This document shows positions 36,746 through 47,557 of a DNA stretch of 64,000 bases, piece after piece; the first letter of the stretch is position 1; each line of letters opens with the position of its first letter. The stretch comes from Roseinatronobacter alkalisoli. Lineage in GTDB: Bacteria; Pseudomonadota; Alphaproteobacteria; Rhodobacterales; Rhodobacteraceae. Position numbers and translations under genes: made by a program. The stretch covers positions 1-64,000 of the forward strand of contig NZ_JAQZSM010000009.1 of the NCBI RefSeq assembly GCF_028745735.1, read 5' to 3'. The notes beneath the pieces were generated by a model. The model did no database searches and was not told the origin of the DNA. It saw nothing but the letters and a program-made list of their open reading frames with translations.

Positions 36746-39736
36746 TTATCCCTCGATTGTCAGCGCTTCATTCACGAGCGCTTCTTGTTGTGCTTTATGT
36801 TGACTGGCAAGCCCTGTCGCAGGCGAGGCACTTGCTGTGCGCCCCACATAGCGGGGGCGTTTGCTGGCCCCTTTCAGACGTCCCAGAACCCATTCGATAT
36901 TCGGCTCGATGAAGCTCCAGGCACCCTGGTTCTTCGGTTCTTCCTGACACCAGACAATTTCTGCATTGAGGAAGCGTTCCAGTTCCTTCAGCAGCGCCAT
37001 CGCCGGGAAGGGATAGAATTGCTCCACACGCAGCAGGTAAATATCCGTGATCCCGCGCGCATCGCGTTCTTCCAGCAGGTCATAATAGACCTTGCCCGAA
37101 CACATGACCACGCGCTTGATCTTGTCATCAGCCACCAGTTCCGTGGTGCTGTTGCCCTTTTGCGCGTCGTCCCACAACACCCGGTGGAAGCTGGATCCTT
37201 CGGTGAAGTCAGCGGCTTCCGAAATGCACAGCTTATGGCGCAGCAGCGATTTCGGCGTCATAAGCACCAGCGGCTTGCGGAAGCTGCGGTGAATCTGGCG
37301 GCGCAGAATATGGAAATAGTTCGCAGGCGTGGAGCAGTTCGCAACGATCCAGTTATCCTGCGCGCATTGCTGCAAGAAGCGTTCCAGCCGGGCGGAACTG
37401 TGTTCCGGCCCCTGCCCTTCGAACCCGTGCGGCAACAACATTACCAGACCGGACATGCGCAACCATTTGCTTTCGCCAGAGCTGATGAACTGATCGAACA
37501 TGATCTGCGCGCCATTGGCAAAATCGCCAAACTGCGCTTCCCACATCACCAGTGCATTCGGTTCGGCCAGTGAATAGCCATATTCAAACCCCAGAACCGC
37601 ATATTCCGACAGCATCGAATCGATTACCTCGAAGCGCGCCTGCCCTTCCTTGATATTGTTCAAAGGATAGTAGCGATCCTCGGATTGCTGATCGACAAAG
37701 GCGGAATGGCGCTGGCTGAACGTGCCGCGCGTCGAATCCTGACCAGACAGGCGCACAGGATACCCTTCGGTCACCAGCGATCCGAAGGCCAGCGATTCGG
37801 CTGTCGCCCAGTCAAAACCGCGACCGGACGCGAACATTTCCTTCTTGGCCTCCAGCTGGCGCACAACAGTCTTGTGAATGTTGAACCCTTCGGGATAGCG
37901 CGTCAGCGCTCCGCCCAGTTCCGCCAGTGTTTCGCTGGGAATCGATGTCTGACCCCGCTGGTATTCCTCGCCCTCTCGGTTCAGGTGTGACCAGCGCCCG
38001 TCCAGCCAGTCGGCCTTGTTGGGCTTATAGGTTTTGCCGGTTTCAAATTCATCATTCAGATGCGCCTGAAACGCGGCTTTCATATCATCGATTTCCCCTT
38101 CGGGAATCAGCCCGTCCGCGACCAGACGTTCCGTATAAAGCTGCAAGGTCGATTTATGCTTCTTGATGCGGGTATACATGGCCGGGTTGGTGAACATCGG
38201 CTCGTCGCCTTCGTTATGGCCGAAACGGCGATAACAGAATACGTCGATCACGACATCTTTCAGGAATTTCTGCCGGAATTCCGTGGCCACCTTGGCGGCA
38301 TGCACCACCGCTTCCGGGTCATCGCCATTCACGTGGAAAATCGGCGCTTCCACCATCAGGGCGATATCTGTCGGATAGGGCGAAGAGCGGCTGAAATGCG
38401 GCGCAGTGGTGAAACCAATCTGGTTATTCACAACCAGATGGATCGTGCCGCCCGTGCGGTGACCGCGCAGCCCCGACAGGCCGAACCCTTCGGCAATGAT
38501 GCCCTGCCCTGCAAATGCCGCATCGCCATGCAGCAGCACCCCCAGAACCTGACGGCGTTCCGCATCGCCGATCTGGTCCTGTTTTGCGCGTACCTTGCCC
38601 AGAACGACAGGGTTCACTGCTTCCAGATGCGACGGGTTGGCCGTCAGCGACAAATGCACTGTGTTACCGTCAAATTCCCGGTCTGACGACGCGCCAAGGT
38701 GGTATTTCACATCACCTGACCCGTCCACATCTTCGGGTTTGAAGCTGCCGCCCTGAAATTCGTTGAAAATGGCGCGGTAAGGTTTGCCCATCACATTGGC
38801 CAGAATGTTCAGCCGGCCCCGATGCGGCATGCCGACTGCGATTTCACGCACCCCCAGCGCGCCACCGCGCTTGATGATCTGTTCCATCGCGGGAATGACA
38901 GCTTCGCCCCCGTCCAGACCGAAGCGCTTGGTGCCCATATATTTGACATGCAGGAACTTCTCGAAACCCTCGGCCTCTACCAGCTTGTTAAGGATGGCGC
39001 GGCGGCCATGTTTGGTGAACTGGATTTCCTTGCCCAGCCCTTCGATGCGTTCCTTCAGCCAGGACACTTGTTCCGGGTTGGAAATATGCATGAACTGTAG
39101 CGCGAATGTGCCGCAATAGGTGCGTTGCAGGATGTCGATAATCTCGCGCAGCGAGGCGACTTCAAGACCCAGAACATTGTCGATGAAAATCGGGCGGTCC
39201 ATATCGGCTTCGGTGAAACCGTAAGAACGCGGGTCCAGTTCGGGATGTGGTTCTTCGCGTTGCAGGCCCAGCGGGTCCAGATCAGCAACCAGATGGCCCC
39301 GGATACGATAAGCGCGGATGATCATCAGCGCGCGCAGGCTGTCCAGAACCGCGCCGCGCACCTGTTCGGTGGTCAGGGTGACGCCGTTTTCGGCGGCCTT
39401 GGCGGTGATCTTTTCAGCAGCGGCATCCGCTTCGCCGCTTGCGGGTTTCGTGGCGGGTTTGGGCGCGGCGGCGACCGGCCATTCGCCGGTCAGCGCAGCG
39501 GTCAGGTCATCATTAGGCAGCGGCGGCCAGTCGCGGCGTGCCCAGCTGGGACCAGCGGCTGCGCGTGTCGCGTCGCCGTTTGTTTCGCCAAGAGCGCGGA
39601 AATATTCGGCCCATGCCGTGTCAACCGATGAAGGGTCAGCGGCATGACGGGCCTGAAGGGCCTCGACATATCCGGCATTATGCCCTTCCAGGAAATCCTG
39701 CGTGTTCATCTGATCGTTCGGGCTGTGGTCATTCAT
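36746..39736 (-). CDS. sucA: 2-oxoglutarate dehydrogenase E1 component
   Basis: 996 residues; thiamine-diphosphate-dependent decarboxylation of 2-oxoglutarate. Landmarks: N-terminal [35 protein letters not shown]-like ([19 protein letters not shown]), ThDP/Mg motif [27 protein letters not shown] and [10 protein letters not shown], and the C-terminal [23 protein letters not shown]. The start is taken at 39736 ([15 protein letters not shown]); an internal Met at residue 10 is an alternative. It is followed by sucB after 7 bp. Confidence 0.97.
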   Translation of the reverse strand: MNDHSPNDQMNTQDFLEGHNAGYVEALQARHAADPSSVDTAWAEYFRALGETNGDATRAAAGPSWARRDWPPLPNDDLTAALTGEWPVAAAPKPATKPASGEADAAAEKITAKAAENGVTLTTEQVRGAVLDSLRALMIIRAYRIRGHLVADLDPLGLQREEPHPELDPRSYGFTEADMDRPIFIDNVLGLEVASLREIIDILQRTYCGTFALQFMHISNPEQVSWLKERIEGLGKEIQFTKHGRRAILNKLVEAEGFEKFLHVKYMGTKRFGLDGGEAVIPAMEQIIKRGGALGVREIAVGMPHRGRLNILANVMGKPYRAIFNEFQGGSFKPEDVDGSGDVKYHLGASSDREFDGNTVHLSLTANPSHLEAVNPVVLGKVRAKQDQIGDAERRQVLGVLLHGDAAFAGQGIIAEGFGLSGLRGHRTGGTIHLVVNNQIGFTTAPHFSRSSPYPTDIALMVEAPIFHVNGDDPEAVVHAAKVATEFRQKFLKDVVIDVFCYRRFGHNEGDEPMFTNPAMYTRIKKHKSTLQLYTERLVADGLIPEGEIDDMKAAFQAHLNDEFETGKTYKPNKADWLDGRWSHLNREGEEYQRGQTSIPSETLAELGGALTRYPEGFNIHKTVVRQLEAKKEMFASGRGFDWATAESLAFGSLVTEGYPVRLSGQDSTRGTFSQRHSAFVDQQSEDRYYPLNNIKEGQARFEVIDSMLSEYAVLGFEYGYSLAEPNALVMWEAQFGDFANGAQIMFDQFISSGESKWLRMSGLVMLLPHGFEGQGPEHSSARLERFLQQCAQDNWIVANCSTPANYFHILRRQIHRSFRKPLVLMTPKSLLRHKLCISEAADFTEGSSFHRVLWDDAQKGNSTTELVADDKIKRVVMCSGKVYYDLLEERDARGITDIYLLRVEQFYPFPAMALLKELERFLNAEIVWCQEEPKNQGAWSFIEPNIEWVLGRLKGASKRPRYVGRTASASPATGLASQHKAQQEALVNEALTIEG

Positions 39737-39775
39737 GTCAGCACCTTTGTGCTACGGTGGGAAAGTTTATGCGCG

Positions 39776-40264
39776 TTAATGCACGCGCGGTTCGGGGCCA
39801 TAGGCGTTGGGTCCACGCTGGCTGGGGCGCGACATCCAGAAGACGATGACCAGCCCTGCCAGGACCTGGACAAGGGACATGACGCCCACAAGCCCCCCCG
39901 GCCCGCCCCGTACCGCAAGACCGAACGGGGACAGAACAAGGCTTATCATCTGCTGGAACACCGACCCCGACACAAACGTGCTGGCCACAACAATCGCGGC
40001 AGGCACCAGCAGGAACCAGCCGGGGCGACCGGTATCCTGTAAGCGGCGCCAGCCCACGGCCAGAAACGGCAGGAACACAATGATCTGGAATGCGCGCAGC
40101 AAGACCCCGCCAGTGGTGCCCCCAATGGCAAGTTCAAGCGCGCCCAGCACCCCGGCCCCGCCAAAGACAAAGGCAAAAAACAACCAGTATTCAGGACGGC
40201 GTGACCGTCCTGAGAATGTCAACGCTTTGCGAAACCCGTCCTGAATAGCCTGCGCTACGGTCAT
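39776..40264 (-). CDS. DUF805 membrane protein
   Basis: 162 residues with about four membrane segments, starting MTVAQAIQDGFRKALTFSGRSRRPEYWLFFAFVFGG, the typical DUF805 opening (F-x-GRxxRxEYW-F). The segment GWRRLQDTGRPGWFLLVPA is the second conserved DUF805 motif (RRLHDxGxSGW in other members). Function unknown. It is inserted between sucD and sucA (27- and 39-bp gaps), so it is likely co-transcribed with the TCA genes. Confidence 0.9.
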   Translation of the reverse strand: MTVAQAIQDGFRKALTFSGRSRRPEYWLFFAFVFGGAGVLGALELAIGGTTGGVLLRAFQIIVFLPFLAVGWRRLQDTGRPGWFLLVPAAIVVASTFVSGSVFQQMISLVLSPFGLAVRGGPGGLVGVMSLVQVLAGLVIVFWMSRPSQRGPNAYGPEPRVH

Positions 40265-40291
40265 TTTCTGCCCCTCTTTGGCGGGATCGGT

Positions 40292-41176
40292 TTATTTGCC
40301 AATGGCTTTCAGCACGGCCTCGCCCAGACCGGCAGGGCTGTCAGCAACGATGATCCCGGCGCTTTTCATCGCCTCGATCTTATCGTCAGCCCCGCCCTTG
40401 CCGCCAGCAACAATCGCGCCAGCATGGCCCATACGCCGCCCCGGAGGGGCCGTGCGCCCTGCAATGAAGCCCGCGCAGGGTTTGGAACGCCCGCGTTTTG
40501 CTTCATCTTTCAGGAATTGCGCCGCTTCTTCTTCGGCACTGCCACCGATTTCCCCGATCATGATGATTGATTCGGTTTCATCATCGGCCAGAAACCATTC
40601 CAGAACATCAAGATGCTCGGTCCCTTTGATGGGGTCGCCGCCTATACCAACGCAGGTGGACTGGCCCAGGCCTACATCCGTGGTCTGTTTCACCGCTTCA
40701 TAGGTCAGCGTACCCGAACGCGACACCACACCGACCGAACCGCGGCGGTGAATATGGCCGGGCATAATGCCGATCTTGCACGCATCGGGCGTGATGACAC
40801 CGGGGCAGTTCGGGCCGATCAGCACCGATTTGCTGTCAATCAGCGCGCGTTTGACGCGCATCATGTCCAGAACCGGAATCCCTTCGGTGATGCAGACAAT
40901 CAGTTCCATTTCCGCATCGATCGCTTCAAGGATCGAATCGGCGGCAAAGGGCGGCGGCACATAGATGACGGTGGCATTGGCTTCCGTCACGGCCTTCGCT
41001 TCATGCACCGAATTGAACACTGGCAGGTCCAGATGGGTCTGCCCGCCCTTGCCGGGCGTAACCCCCCCGACCATTTTCGTGCCATAGGCAATCGCCTGTT
41101 CCGAATGGAACGTACCCTGAGAGCCGGTGAAGCCCTGACAGATGACTTTCGTATGTTTATCGACAAGAACTGCCAT
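40292..41176 (-). CDS. sucD: succinyl-CoA synthetase alpha subunit
   Basis: 294 residues; forms the phospho-histidine enzyme intermediate with the beta subunit. Seen: N-terminal CoA-binding [46 protein letters not shown] and the phosphorylated His in [21 protein letters not shown]. The sucC stop lies 5 bp before its ATG. Confidence 0.98.
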   Translation of the reverse strand: MAVLVDKHTKVICQGFTGSQGTFHSEQAIAYGTKMVGGVTPGKGGQTHLDLPVFNSVHEAKAVTEANATVIYVPPPFAADSILEAIDAEMELIVCITEGIPVLDMMRVKRALIDSKSVLIGPNCPGVITPDACKIGIMPGHIHRRGSVGVVSRSGTLTYEAVKQTTDVGLGQSTCVGIGGDPIKGTEHLDVLEWFLADDETESIIMIGEIGGSAEEEAAQFLKDEAKRGRSKPCAGFIAGRTAPPGRRMGHAGAIVAGGKGGADDKIEAMKSAGIIVADSPAGLGEAVLKAIGK

Positions 41177-41181
41177 CGGAC

Positions 41182-42375
41182 TTACCCCTTCACCGCTTTG
41201 ACGATTTTTTCAGCCGCATCCGACAGGTTGTCGGCGGCAATCACATTCAGACCGGATTCATTGATGATCTGCTTGCCAAGGTCCACATTCGTACCTTCCA
41301 GACGCACCACCAGCGGCACCTGAAGTCCTACGACCTTGACCGCCGCAATCACGCCTTCTGCGATGATGTCGCAGCGCATGATGCCCCCGAAGATATTGAC
41401 AAGAATACCCTTCACATTGGGGTCCGAGGTGATGATCTTGAACGCTTCGGTGACTTTTTCCTTGGTCGCACCACCGCCCACATCCAGGAAGTTGGCTGGT
41501 TCGGCCCCATACAGCTTGATGATATCCATTGTCGCCATGGCAAGGCCCGCACCATTGACCATGCAACCAATCTCGCCATCCAGCGCGATATAGTTCAGGT
41601 CATATTTGCTGGCGGCCAGTTCCTTGGGGTCTTCTTCGGATTCATCGCGCAGTGCCAGAATATCGGCCTGGCGGTACAGTGCGTTTGAATCGAAGCCCAT
41701 TTTTGCGTCAAGGCATTTCAGGTCGCCATCGGTGGTGACAATCAGCGGGTTGATTTCAACCATTTCGGCGTCGCGTTCAATAAACAGCTTATACAGCTTG
41801 TTCACCAGATCGACGCATTGCTTGACCTGCTTGCCTTCCAGTCCCAGCGCGAATGCGACGCGGCGGCCATGGAAGCCCTGAATGCCGGTTGCAGGGTCAA
41901 TACTGAAGGACAGAATTTTTTCGGGCGTCGATGCAGCGACTTCTTCAATGTCCATCCCGCCTTCGGTGGACACGACAAAACTGATGCGGCTGGACACGCG
42001 GTCCACCAGCAGCGCCAGATACAATTCACGCGAAATATCGGAGCCATCTTCAATATAGATCCGGCCCACCTGTTTGCCTGCCGGTCCGGTCTGATGGGTC
42101 ACCAGCGTGCGGCCCAGCATCTGCTTGGTCATTTCTTCGGCTTCGCCGACCGATTTCGCCAGACGTACCCCGCCTTTTTCACCGGCGGATGCTTCCTTGA
42201 AATGCCCTTTGCCGCGACCGCCTGCATGGATCTGCGCCTTGACGACCCAAAGCGGGCCATCCAACTCGCCAGCAGCGGTTTTGGCTTCTTCCGCGCGGAA
42301 AACGATGCGGCCATCCGACACGGGCACCCCATAAGAGCGCAGAAGGCCCTTCGCCTGATACTCATGAATATTCAT
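41182..42375 (-). CDS. sucC: ADP-forming succinyl-CoA synthetase beta subunit
   Basis: 397 residues with an N-terminal ATP-grasp domain ([33 protein letters not shown]) and a C-terminal CoA-ligase domain ([57 protein letters not shown]). It catalyses substrate-level phosphorylation with SucD. Two TGTGATCACA palindromes 110-140 bp before the ATG suggest that sucC starts a regulated transcript distinct from mdh. Confidence 0.98.
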   Translation of the reverse strand: MNIHEYQAKGLLRSYGVPVSDGRIVFRAEEAKTAAGELDGPLWVVKAQIHAGGRGKGHFKEASAGEKGGVRLAKSVGEAEEMTKQMLGRTLVTHQTGPAGKQVGRIYIEDGSDISRELYLALLVDRVSSRISFVVSTEGGMDIEEVAASTPEKILSFSIDPATGIQGFHGRRVAFALGLEGKQVKQCVDLVNKLYKLFIERDAEMVEINPLIVTTDGDLKCLDAKMGFDSNALYRQADILALRDESEEDPKELAASKYDLNYIALDGEIGCMVNGAGLAMATMDIIKLYGAEPANFLDVGGGATKEKVTEAFKIITSDPNVKGILVNIFGGIMRCDIIAEGVIAAVKVVGLQVPLVVRLEGTNVDLGKQIINESGLNVIAADNLSDAAEKIVKAVKG

Positions 42376-42483
42376 GAAACTGTCCCATCTTCTGTGTTAT
42401 CTCACACCGTCCATGCCAGATTTCCGGCAAAAAACAATGTATAACTTCTGGAAAGCCGCAGGATTGGCGGAAAAATTCAACTT

Positions 42484-42514
42484 TGTGATCACACGCTGAA
42501 AAACTGTGATCACA
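42484..42514. promoter_or_regulatory. paired TGTGATCACA operators upstream of sucC
   Basis: TGTGATCACA occurs at 42484-42493 and 42505-42514, start to start 21 bp (two helical turns). The flanks extend the symmetry (TTTGTGATCACAC and CTGTGATCACAAA), so the pair is itself inverted. Identity and phasing suggest cooperative binding by a dimeric regulator. The motif recalls a CRP half-site pair or a GntR-type site without spacer, but I cannot name the regulator. Confidence 0.7.
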
Positions 42515-42586
42515 AAAAACAGATGCTACCGCCATCATCACGACTTCGTGAGCATTTGCGCGTAATTCCTGCCCTCGTCATACAAG

Positions 42587-42610
42587 AAGGGCCGCGGTTT
42601 CACGCGGCCC
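42587..42610 (-). terminator. terminator of mdh
   Basis: GGGCCGCG (42589-42596) and CGCGGCCC (42603-42610) form an 8-bp GC stem with a 6-nt loop. On the minus strand it is followed by TTCTTG. It lies about 37 bp after the mdh stop and before the sucC operators. Confidence 0.6.
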
Positions 42611-42646
42611 ATCTACTGCCAGTCCGGCAGAATGTTCAGAACAGGC

Positions 42647-43645
<999 letters not shown>

Positions 43646-43794
43646 CTAGTCCCTTCGCGGCAATCACGCAAGGGCCACAGCCCTTGCTGAACCGTCTGAT
43701 TGCGCCCACATCCGGCATTTTCGCGCAAATATGTATACAACGGCACACCGACCGGGAGCACATCTGCCGCCAAACGGCAGAATCATGTCTGCCC

Positions 43795-45591
43795 TTAACG
43801 TTCGGTCAGTTTCAGCTCAATACGGCGGTTGCGCGCGCGTGCCTGCGCGGTATTGGCGGGGTCAACAGGGCGGTATTCCCCGAACCCGGCGGCGGCCAGC
43901 CGGTTTGCCGGAAAACCCAGGGTTTCGGTCAGATAGCGTACGACCGACAACGCGCGCGCCTGACTGAGTTCCCAGTTATCCGCAAACTGCGCCCCCGGCG
44001 CAATCGGCAGGTTGTCCGTATGCCCATCCACCTGCAACACCCAGTCGATGCCCGGCGGTATACGTTCTGCAACCTCCTGCAGGATCGACACGACATTGCC
44101 AATCTGCGCGCGCCCCGCGGGGGCCAGATCGGCGGAGCCGAGTTCGAACAGCACTTCGGACGAAAATACAAACCGGTCGCCCACGATTTCGACGCCCGAC
44201 CGCCCTTCCAGCACCTGACGCACCTGCCCGAAGAATTCGGACCGGAACTGTTCCAGCCTTTCGCGTTCGGCGGCTTCCATATTGGCGCGGCGGCGTTCTT
44301 CGGCGGCCAGTTGCGCTAAGGCCAGGTTCAGATCCGCGCCAAGAAGTTCGATCTGGGTATTTGCGGCATCTTCGCGCGCACGCGCTTCGCCAAGCAGTTC
44401 CTGCAAGCCCCCCACCTGCCCGCGCAGGGCCGCAACCTGCTGGTTCAGCAATTCCAGCCTGCGCTGATCTTCGCTGGACTGGACCTGCGCATCGGCCAGC
44501 GCGGTTTGTGCGGCGCTGCGCAATGCCGCCTGACGTTCGCGTTCTGACAATTCGGCGTCCAGATCCGCCTGCAGTTCGGCCTGTGCGGCGCGCGCTGCGG
44601 CCAGAAGCGTCAGGGTTTCTTCGGCGCGGGCGCGTTCTGCTTCAAGCTGCAAGGTCATGGCGGTCAGTTCAGTGTCGGCCTGCGCCAGCCGGTCGCGCAA
44701 TGCCTGTGCGGCAGCGGCATCAGCAAGGCGGCGGCGTTCTTCTTCGCTCAGTGCGGTTTCGGTATCTGCCAGCCGCACGCGCAGGGCTTCGGCGGCGGCG
44801 GCTTCGGCGAGTCGCGCGGCCTCGGCGGCGTCCAGATCATCCAGCGTGGCGGCCAGTTCCTGTTCCAGCGCGCGTTGTCCTTCGACCGTGGCAAGGCGCG
44901 CATCTTCCGATGCGGCCAGTTGCTGCGCCAGTTGCGCAAGCGATGCCTCCTGCGCCGCCGCATCCGCCTGTGCTTGCGCGAGGGCCGCTTCCACCGCTTC
45001 GGCGCGCGCCGCCGCCAGACGTGCGGCCTGTGCTTCGGCGTCCAGTTCACCGCGCAACCGCGCAAGCGCCAGTTCCATCGCTTCCTGTTCCGAAATCAGC
45101 ACCTGCCGCGCGGCTTCCAGGTCTTCCAGATCGGCAGTGAGTTCCGCCCCCCGCGCCAGCGCGCTGTCACGTTCGCCGATCAGTGCAGCCACTTGCGATT
45201 CAAACTGGGTGATTTGCGCCTGCGCGGCACTCAATTCAGTTTCGCGCGCATCCAGATCGCGTGACAGCCCCGAGATACGGGCAAGCTGCGCCGCCATAAG
45301 GGCGCGGGCATCATCCAGATCCCCTTCCAGGCCCGAAACCTGCCCTTCCAGCGACGCGACACGCGCGCGCGACAGCCCCAGCGCATCGGCCAGACTGGCC
45401 ACTTCCGCGCTCAGCCCTTCCAGTTCGGTTTCGCGCTCGGTGATAGTGTCGCGCAGCACAAACTGAACGATCATGAAGATCGACAGCACGAACATCAGCA
45501 CCAGCAAAAGCGCCGTCATCGCATCGACAAAACCCGGCCAGATTGCGCCGCTGACCTCTCTCCGCTGGCCCCTGCCGCGTGCCAGCGCCAT
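43795..45591 (-). CDS. OmpA-domain motor partner with very long coiled coil
   Basis: 598 residues. A short cytoplasmic N-terminus, one membrane helix (about 22-46; FVDAMTALLLVLMFVLSIFMIV) with an Asp placed like the MotB proton-channel Asp, then roughly 390 residues of Ala/Glu/Arg-rich coiled coil, and a C-terminal OmpA domain (about 470-598; HTDNLPIA, NWELSQARALSVVRYL, QARARNRRIELKL) that should bind peptidoglycan. Together with the ExbB/MotA-like gene 3 bp upstream it forms a predicted ion-driven motor anchored to the cell wall. The coiled coil is far longer than in MotB. Confidence 0.88.
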   Translation of the reverse strand: MALARGRGQRREVSGAIWPGFVDAMTALLLVLMFVLSIFMIVQFVLRDTITERETELEGLSAEVASLADALGLSRARVASLEGQVSGLEGDLDDARALMAAQLARISGLSRDLDARETELSAAQAQITQFESQVAALIGERDSALARGAELTADLEDLEAARQVLISEQEAMELALARLRGELDAEAQAARLAAARAEAVEAALAQAQADAAAQEASLAQLAQQLAASEDARLATVEGQRALEQELAATLDDLDAAEAARLAEAAAAEALRVRLADTETALSEEERRRLADAAAAQALRDRLAQADTELTAMTLQLEAERARAEETLTLLAAARAAQAELQADLDAELSERERQAALRSAAQTALADAQVQSSEDQRRLELLNQQVAALRGQVGGLQELLGEARAREDAANTQIELLGADLNLALAQLAAEERRRANMEAAERERLEQFRSEFFGQVRQVLEGRSGVEIVGDRFVFSSEVLFELGSADLAPAGRAQIGNVVSILQEVAERIPPGIDWVLQVDGHTDNLPIAPGAQFADNWELSQARALSVVRYLTETLGFPANRLAAAGFGEYRPVDPANTAQARARNRRIELKLTER

Positions 45592-45594
45592 GGC

Positions 45595-46803
45595 TTACGC
45601 CCCCCCGTCGCGGCGCACGCCAAATCCCGCGCGCGACAACTGGCGCACCGCCATTGTCAGGTTGGACAGATCAGACCGCAAATCAGCTGTTGTTTCCAGC
45701 CGACCGGCGGACAGTTCTTCGGAAATGCGCAGCAGCTGGCCATCGATATTGCGCAGGCGCAGCCTGATTTCGGCTTCGGCATGGGGGCCGCCTTCGACCG
45801 CGTCCTGCCGGTAATAGCCCAGCAGTTCTTCCTGCGCCGCCGCAATGCGTTCCAGAACCGCAGACGAGGCCTGCACATCGTCACCGCCAAACCCGCCTTC
45901 GGACAGCCGGTCGATGGCCTGCACCAGATAGCCAAGCGCCTGATCCAGTTGCCCGCGTTCGTGATCGGCCTGCACCTGCTGGCGGTGCATGGCTTCCATC
46001 TGTTCGGCCATGGCGTCCAGCACCTGCACCACGGCACCCATTTCCCCGCCGCCATGTTCAGGATCGGTCCCCGCCATGCCAAGCCGGGTAATGGAGCTGA
46101 GCCATTCTTCAAGCTGGCGGTAAAACCGGTTCTGGCCATGGCCTGCAAACAGTTCCAGCATGCCCACCACCAGCGATCCCGCAAGCCCCAGCAACGAGGA
46201 TGAGAACGCCGTTCCCATACCGCCAAGCTGCGCTTCAAGCCCGCTCATCAGATTGTCGAAAACCTGAATGCCGGTCTGGTTATCTTCCGGCGCCAGCGAA
46301 CGGATCGTGTCGACCACTGCCGGAACCGTGGTTGCCAGACCGTAGAATGTGCCCAGCAAGCCAAGGAAAATCAGGAGGTTGATGATATAGCGCGTGATGT
46401 CGCGCAATTCATCCAGCCGAGTTCCGACTGAATCAAGGATCGAACTGGCCGAACTGGAACTGATCTGGCTGCCCTGCCCCCGCCCGCGCAGCAGCGCCGC
46501 CAAGGGCAGCAGCAATGCGGGCGGCACTGTGGCGTCATGCCCCGGCGTACCCGTGGCGAACCCCTCAATCCAGACAATGGACCGGTTCAGCTGGATCACC
46601 TGCCAGAAGGTCGCAAGAACCCCGATGACAAACACCAGAAAGATGAATCCGTTCAACCATATATTCGCAAGGAATATGCCTGCCACGCGTGGCAGGGCAA
46701 AATATGTTCCCAAGGCAACCAGAATAATGACAAGCAACATCATCACGATCTGGCGGACCGGTCGGGAAAACTGCGTCTGAACCCCAAGCTGGGATCTTGC
46801 CAT
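45595..46803 (-). CDS. MotA/TolQ/ExbB-family proton-channel protein
   Basis: 402 residues, four likely membrane helices: about 17-38, 48-70, 139-162 and 205-230. The last two belong to the MotA/ExbB core (NLLIFLGLLGTFYGLATTVPAVVDTI and GMGTAFSSSLLGLAGSLVVGMLELFAG). A helical cytoplasmic tail of about 170 residues follows (EQMEAMHRQQVQADHERGQL, AAAQEELLGYYRQDAVEGG). It is the stator partner of the OmpA-domain protein encoded 3 bp downstream. The pair resembles flagellar stators and Zorya ZorA/ZorB in plan, but no Zorya helicase or nuclease genes are near. Confidence 0.88.
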   Translation of the reverse strand: MARSQLGVQTQFSRPVRQIVMMLLVIILVALGTYFALPRVAGIFLANIWLNGFIFLVFVIGVLATFWQVIQLNRSIVWIEGFATGTPGHDATVPPALLLPLAALLRGRGQGSQISSSSASSILDSVGTRLDELRDITRYIINLLIFLGLLGTFYGLATTVPAVVDTIRSLAPEDNQTGIQVFDNLMSGLEAQLGGMGTAFSSSLLGLAGSLVVGMLELFAGHGQNRFYRQLEEWLSSITRLGMAGTDPEHGGGEMGAVVQVLDAMAEQMEAMHRQQVQADHERGQLDQALGYLVQAIDRLSEGGFGGDDVQASSAVLERIAAAQEELLGYYRQDAVEGGPHAEAEIRLRLRNIDGQLLRISEELSAGRLETTADLRSDLSNLTMAVRQLSRAGFGVRRDGGA

Positions 46804-46941
46804 ATCGGGCTTCCTGATCCTCTGTTTTCCTAGGGCACCCTAGGTCAGTCAGGACTGCCTGCCAACAAGTGTTTTAGGGATAACGGGAAATATCAGGGCA
46901 TTTTCTGCGACTGCTTGCAACAGGCACACAGATTTGCATGA

Positions 46942-46973
46942 AACAAAGGCCCCGCGAAAATTCCGGGGCCTTT
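46942..46973 (-). terminator. terminator of the DUF2852 gene
   Basis: AAAGGCCCCG (46945-46954) and CGGGGCCTTT (46964-46973) are a perfect stem with a 9-nt loop. On the minus strand it is followed by GTTTCATG, 30 bp after the stop. Confidence 0.75.
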
Positions 46974-47003
46974 GGCAGGCGGAAAAACCAGTGACTTCCG
47001 GTC

Positions 47004-47405
47004 TCAGGACGGATCGCCTGCAGGTTGGCCTGCATCACGCTTGCGGCGGTTTTCTTCCATGAACTGGTCGAATTCAGTCTTGTCCTTGGCTTCGCGCAAC
47101 CGGTGCAGGAAGCTGTCAAATGCGGCCTGCTCATCTTCCAGACGGCGCAGCATGTCCGACTTATAGGAATCAAAGGCCGTATTGCCCGAACTACGCATCA
47201 TCGCGGCACCATGGCGGGCCTGTTTTCGGCAGGATTTTCCAAACATCTGTTTCCCCCAGATCATATAAGCCAGAAGCCCCAGCCCCAGCGGCCAGAACAG
47301 TATGAAGGCCAGCACCATCGCGGCGATCCAGCCCCCTTTGCCAAAGCCGTCAAGCCATGCTTCTGCCTGACGGGCCCATGACATCGGCGCGGTCGTTGTC
47401 GTCAT
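47004..47405 (-). CDS. DUF2852 family protein
   Basis: 133 residues. One strong membrane segment (about 25-50, GGWIAAMVLAFILFWPLGLGLLAYMIWG) followed by a basic loop and a C-terminal helical segment with the conserved NTAFDSYKSDMLRRLEDEQAAFDSFLHRLREAKDKTEFDQFM, the hallmark of DUF2852, an alphaproteobacterial family of unknown function. The upstream gap toward the TetR gene carries several AT-rich palindromes that may be its promoter-operator region. Confidence 0.9.
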   Translation of the reverse strand: MTTTTAPMSWARQAEAWLDGFGKGGWIAAMVLAFILFWPLGLGLLAYMIWGKQMFGKSCRKQARHGAAMMRSSGNTAFDSYKSDMLRRLEDEQAAFDSFLHRLREAKDKTEFDQFMEENRRKRDAGQPAGDPS

Positions 47406-47430
47406 GTGTCGTACCCCTTTTCGTTGCTTC

Positions 47431-47507
47431 GTGAATGTTATTCACATTTACATATGTGGCATATCCCAGCAGGAATTCAAGTCCAAATGTAAAGATGTTT
47501 TACATTT
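47431..47507. promoter_or_regulatory. AT-rich region with two perfect palindromes
   Basis: GTGAAT-GTT-ATTCAC (47431-47445) and AAATGTAAA-GATGT-TTTACATTT (47485-47507) flank an ACATATGT palindrome (about 47450-47457). The block lies just upstream of the DUF2852 start and 50-130 bp downstream of the TetR stop. It is markedly AT-richer than its surroundings. A site for the neighbouring TetR protein is one possibility. Confidence 0.5.
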
Positions 47508-47557
47508 TTCTGCGAGCGGAAAAATTACGCGTGACGATCATGCACGCGGAACGCGCA

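Noticed and set aside
43795-46803. Zorya-type anti-phage system
   Set aside because: The motor pair resembles ZorA/ZorB in plan, but no helicase, nuclease or other Zorya gene is nearby and neighbours are housekeeping genes.
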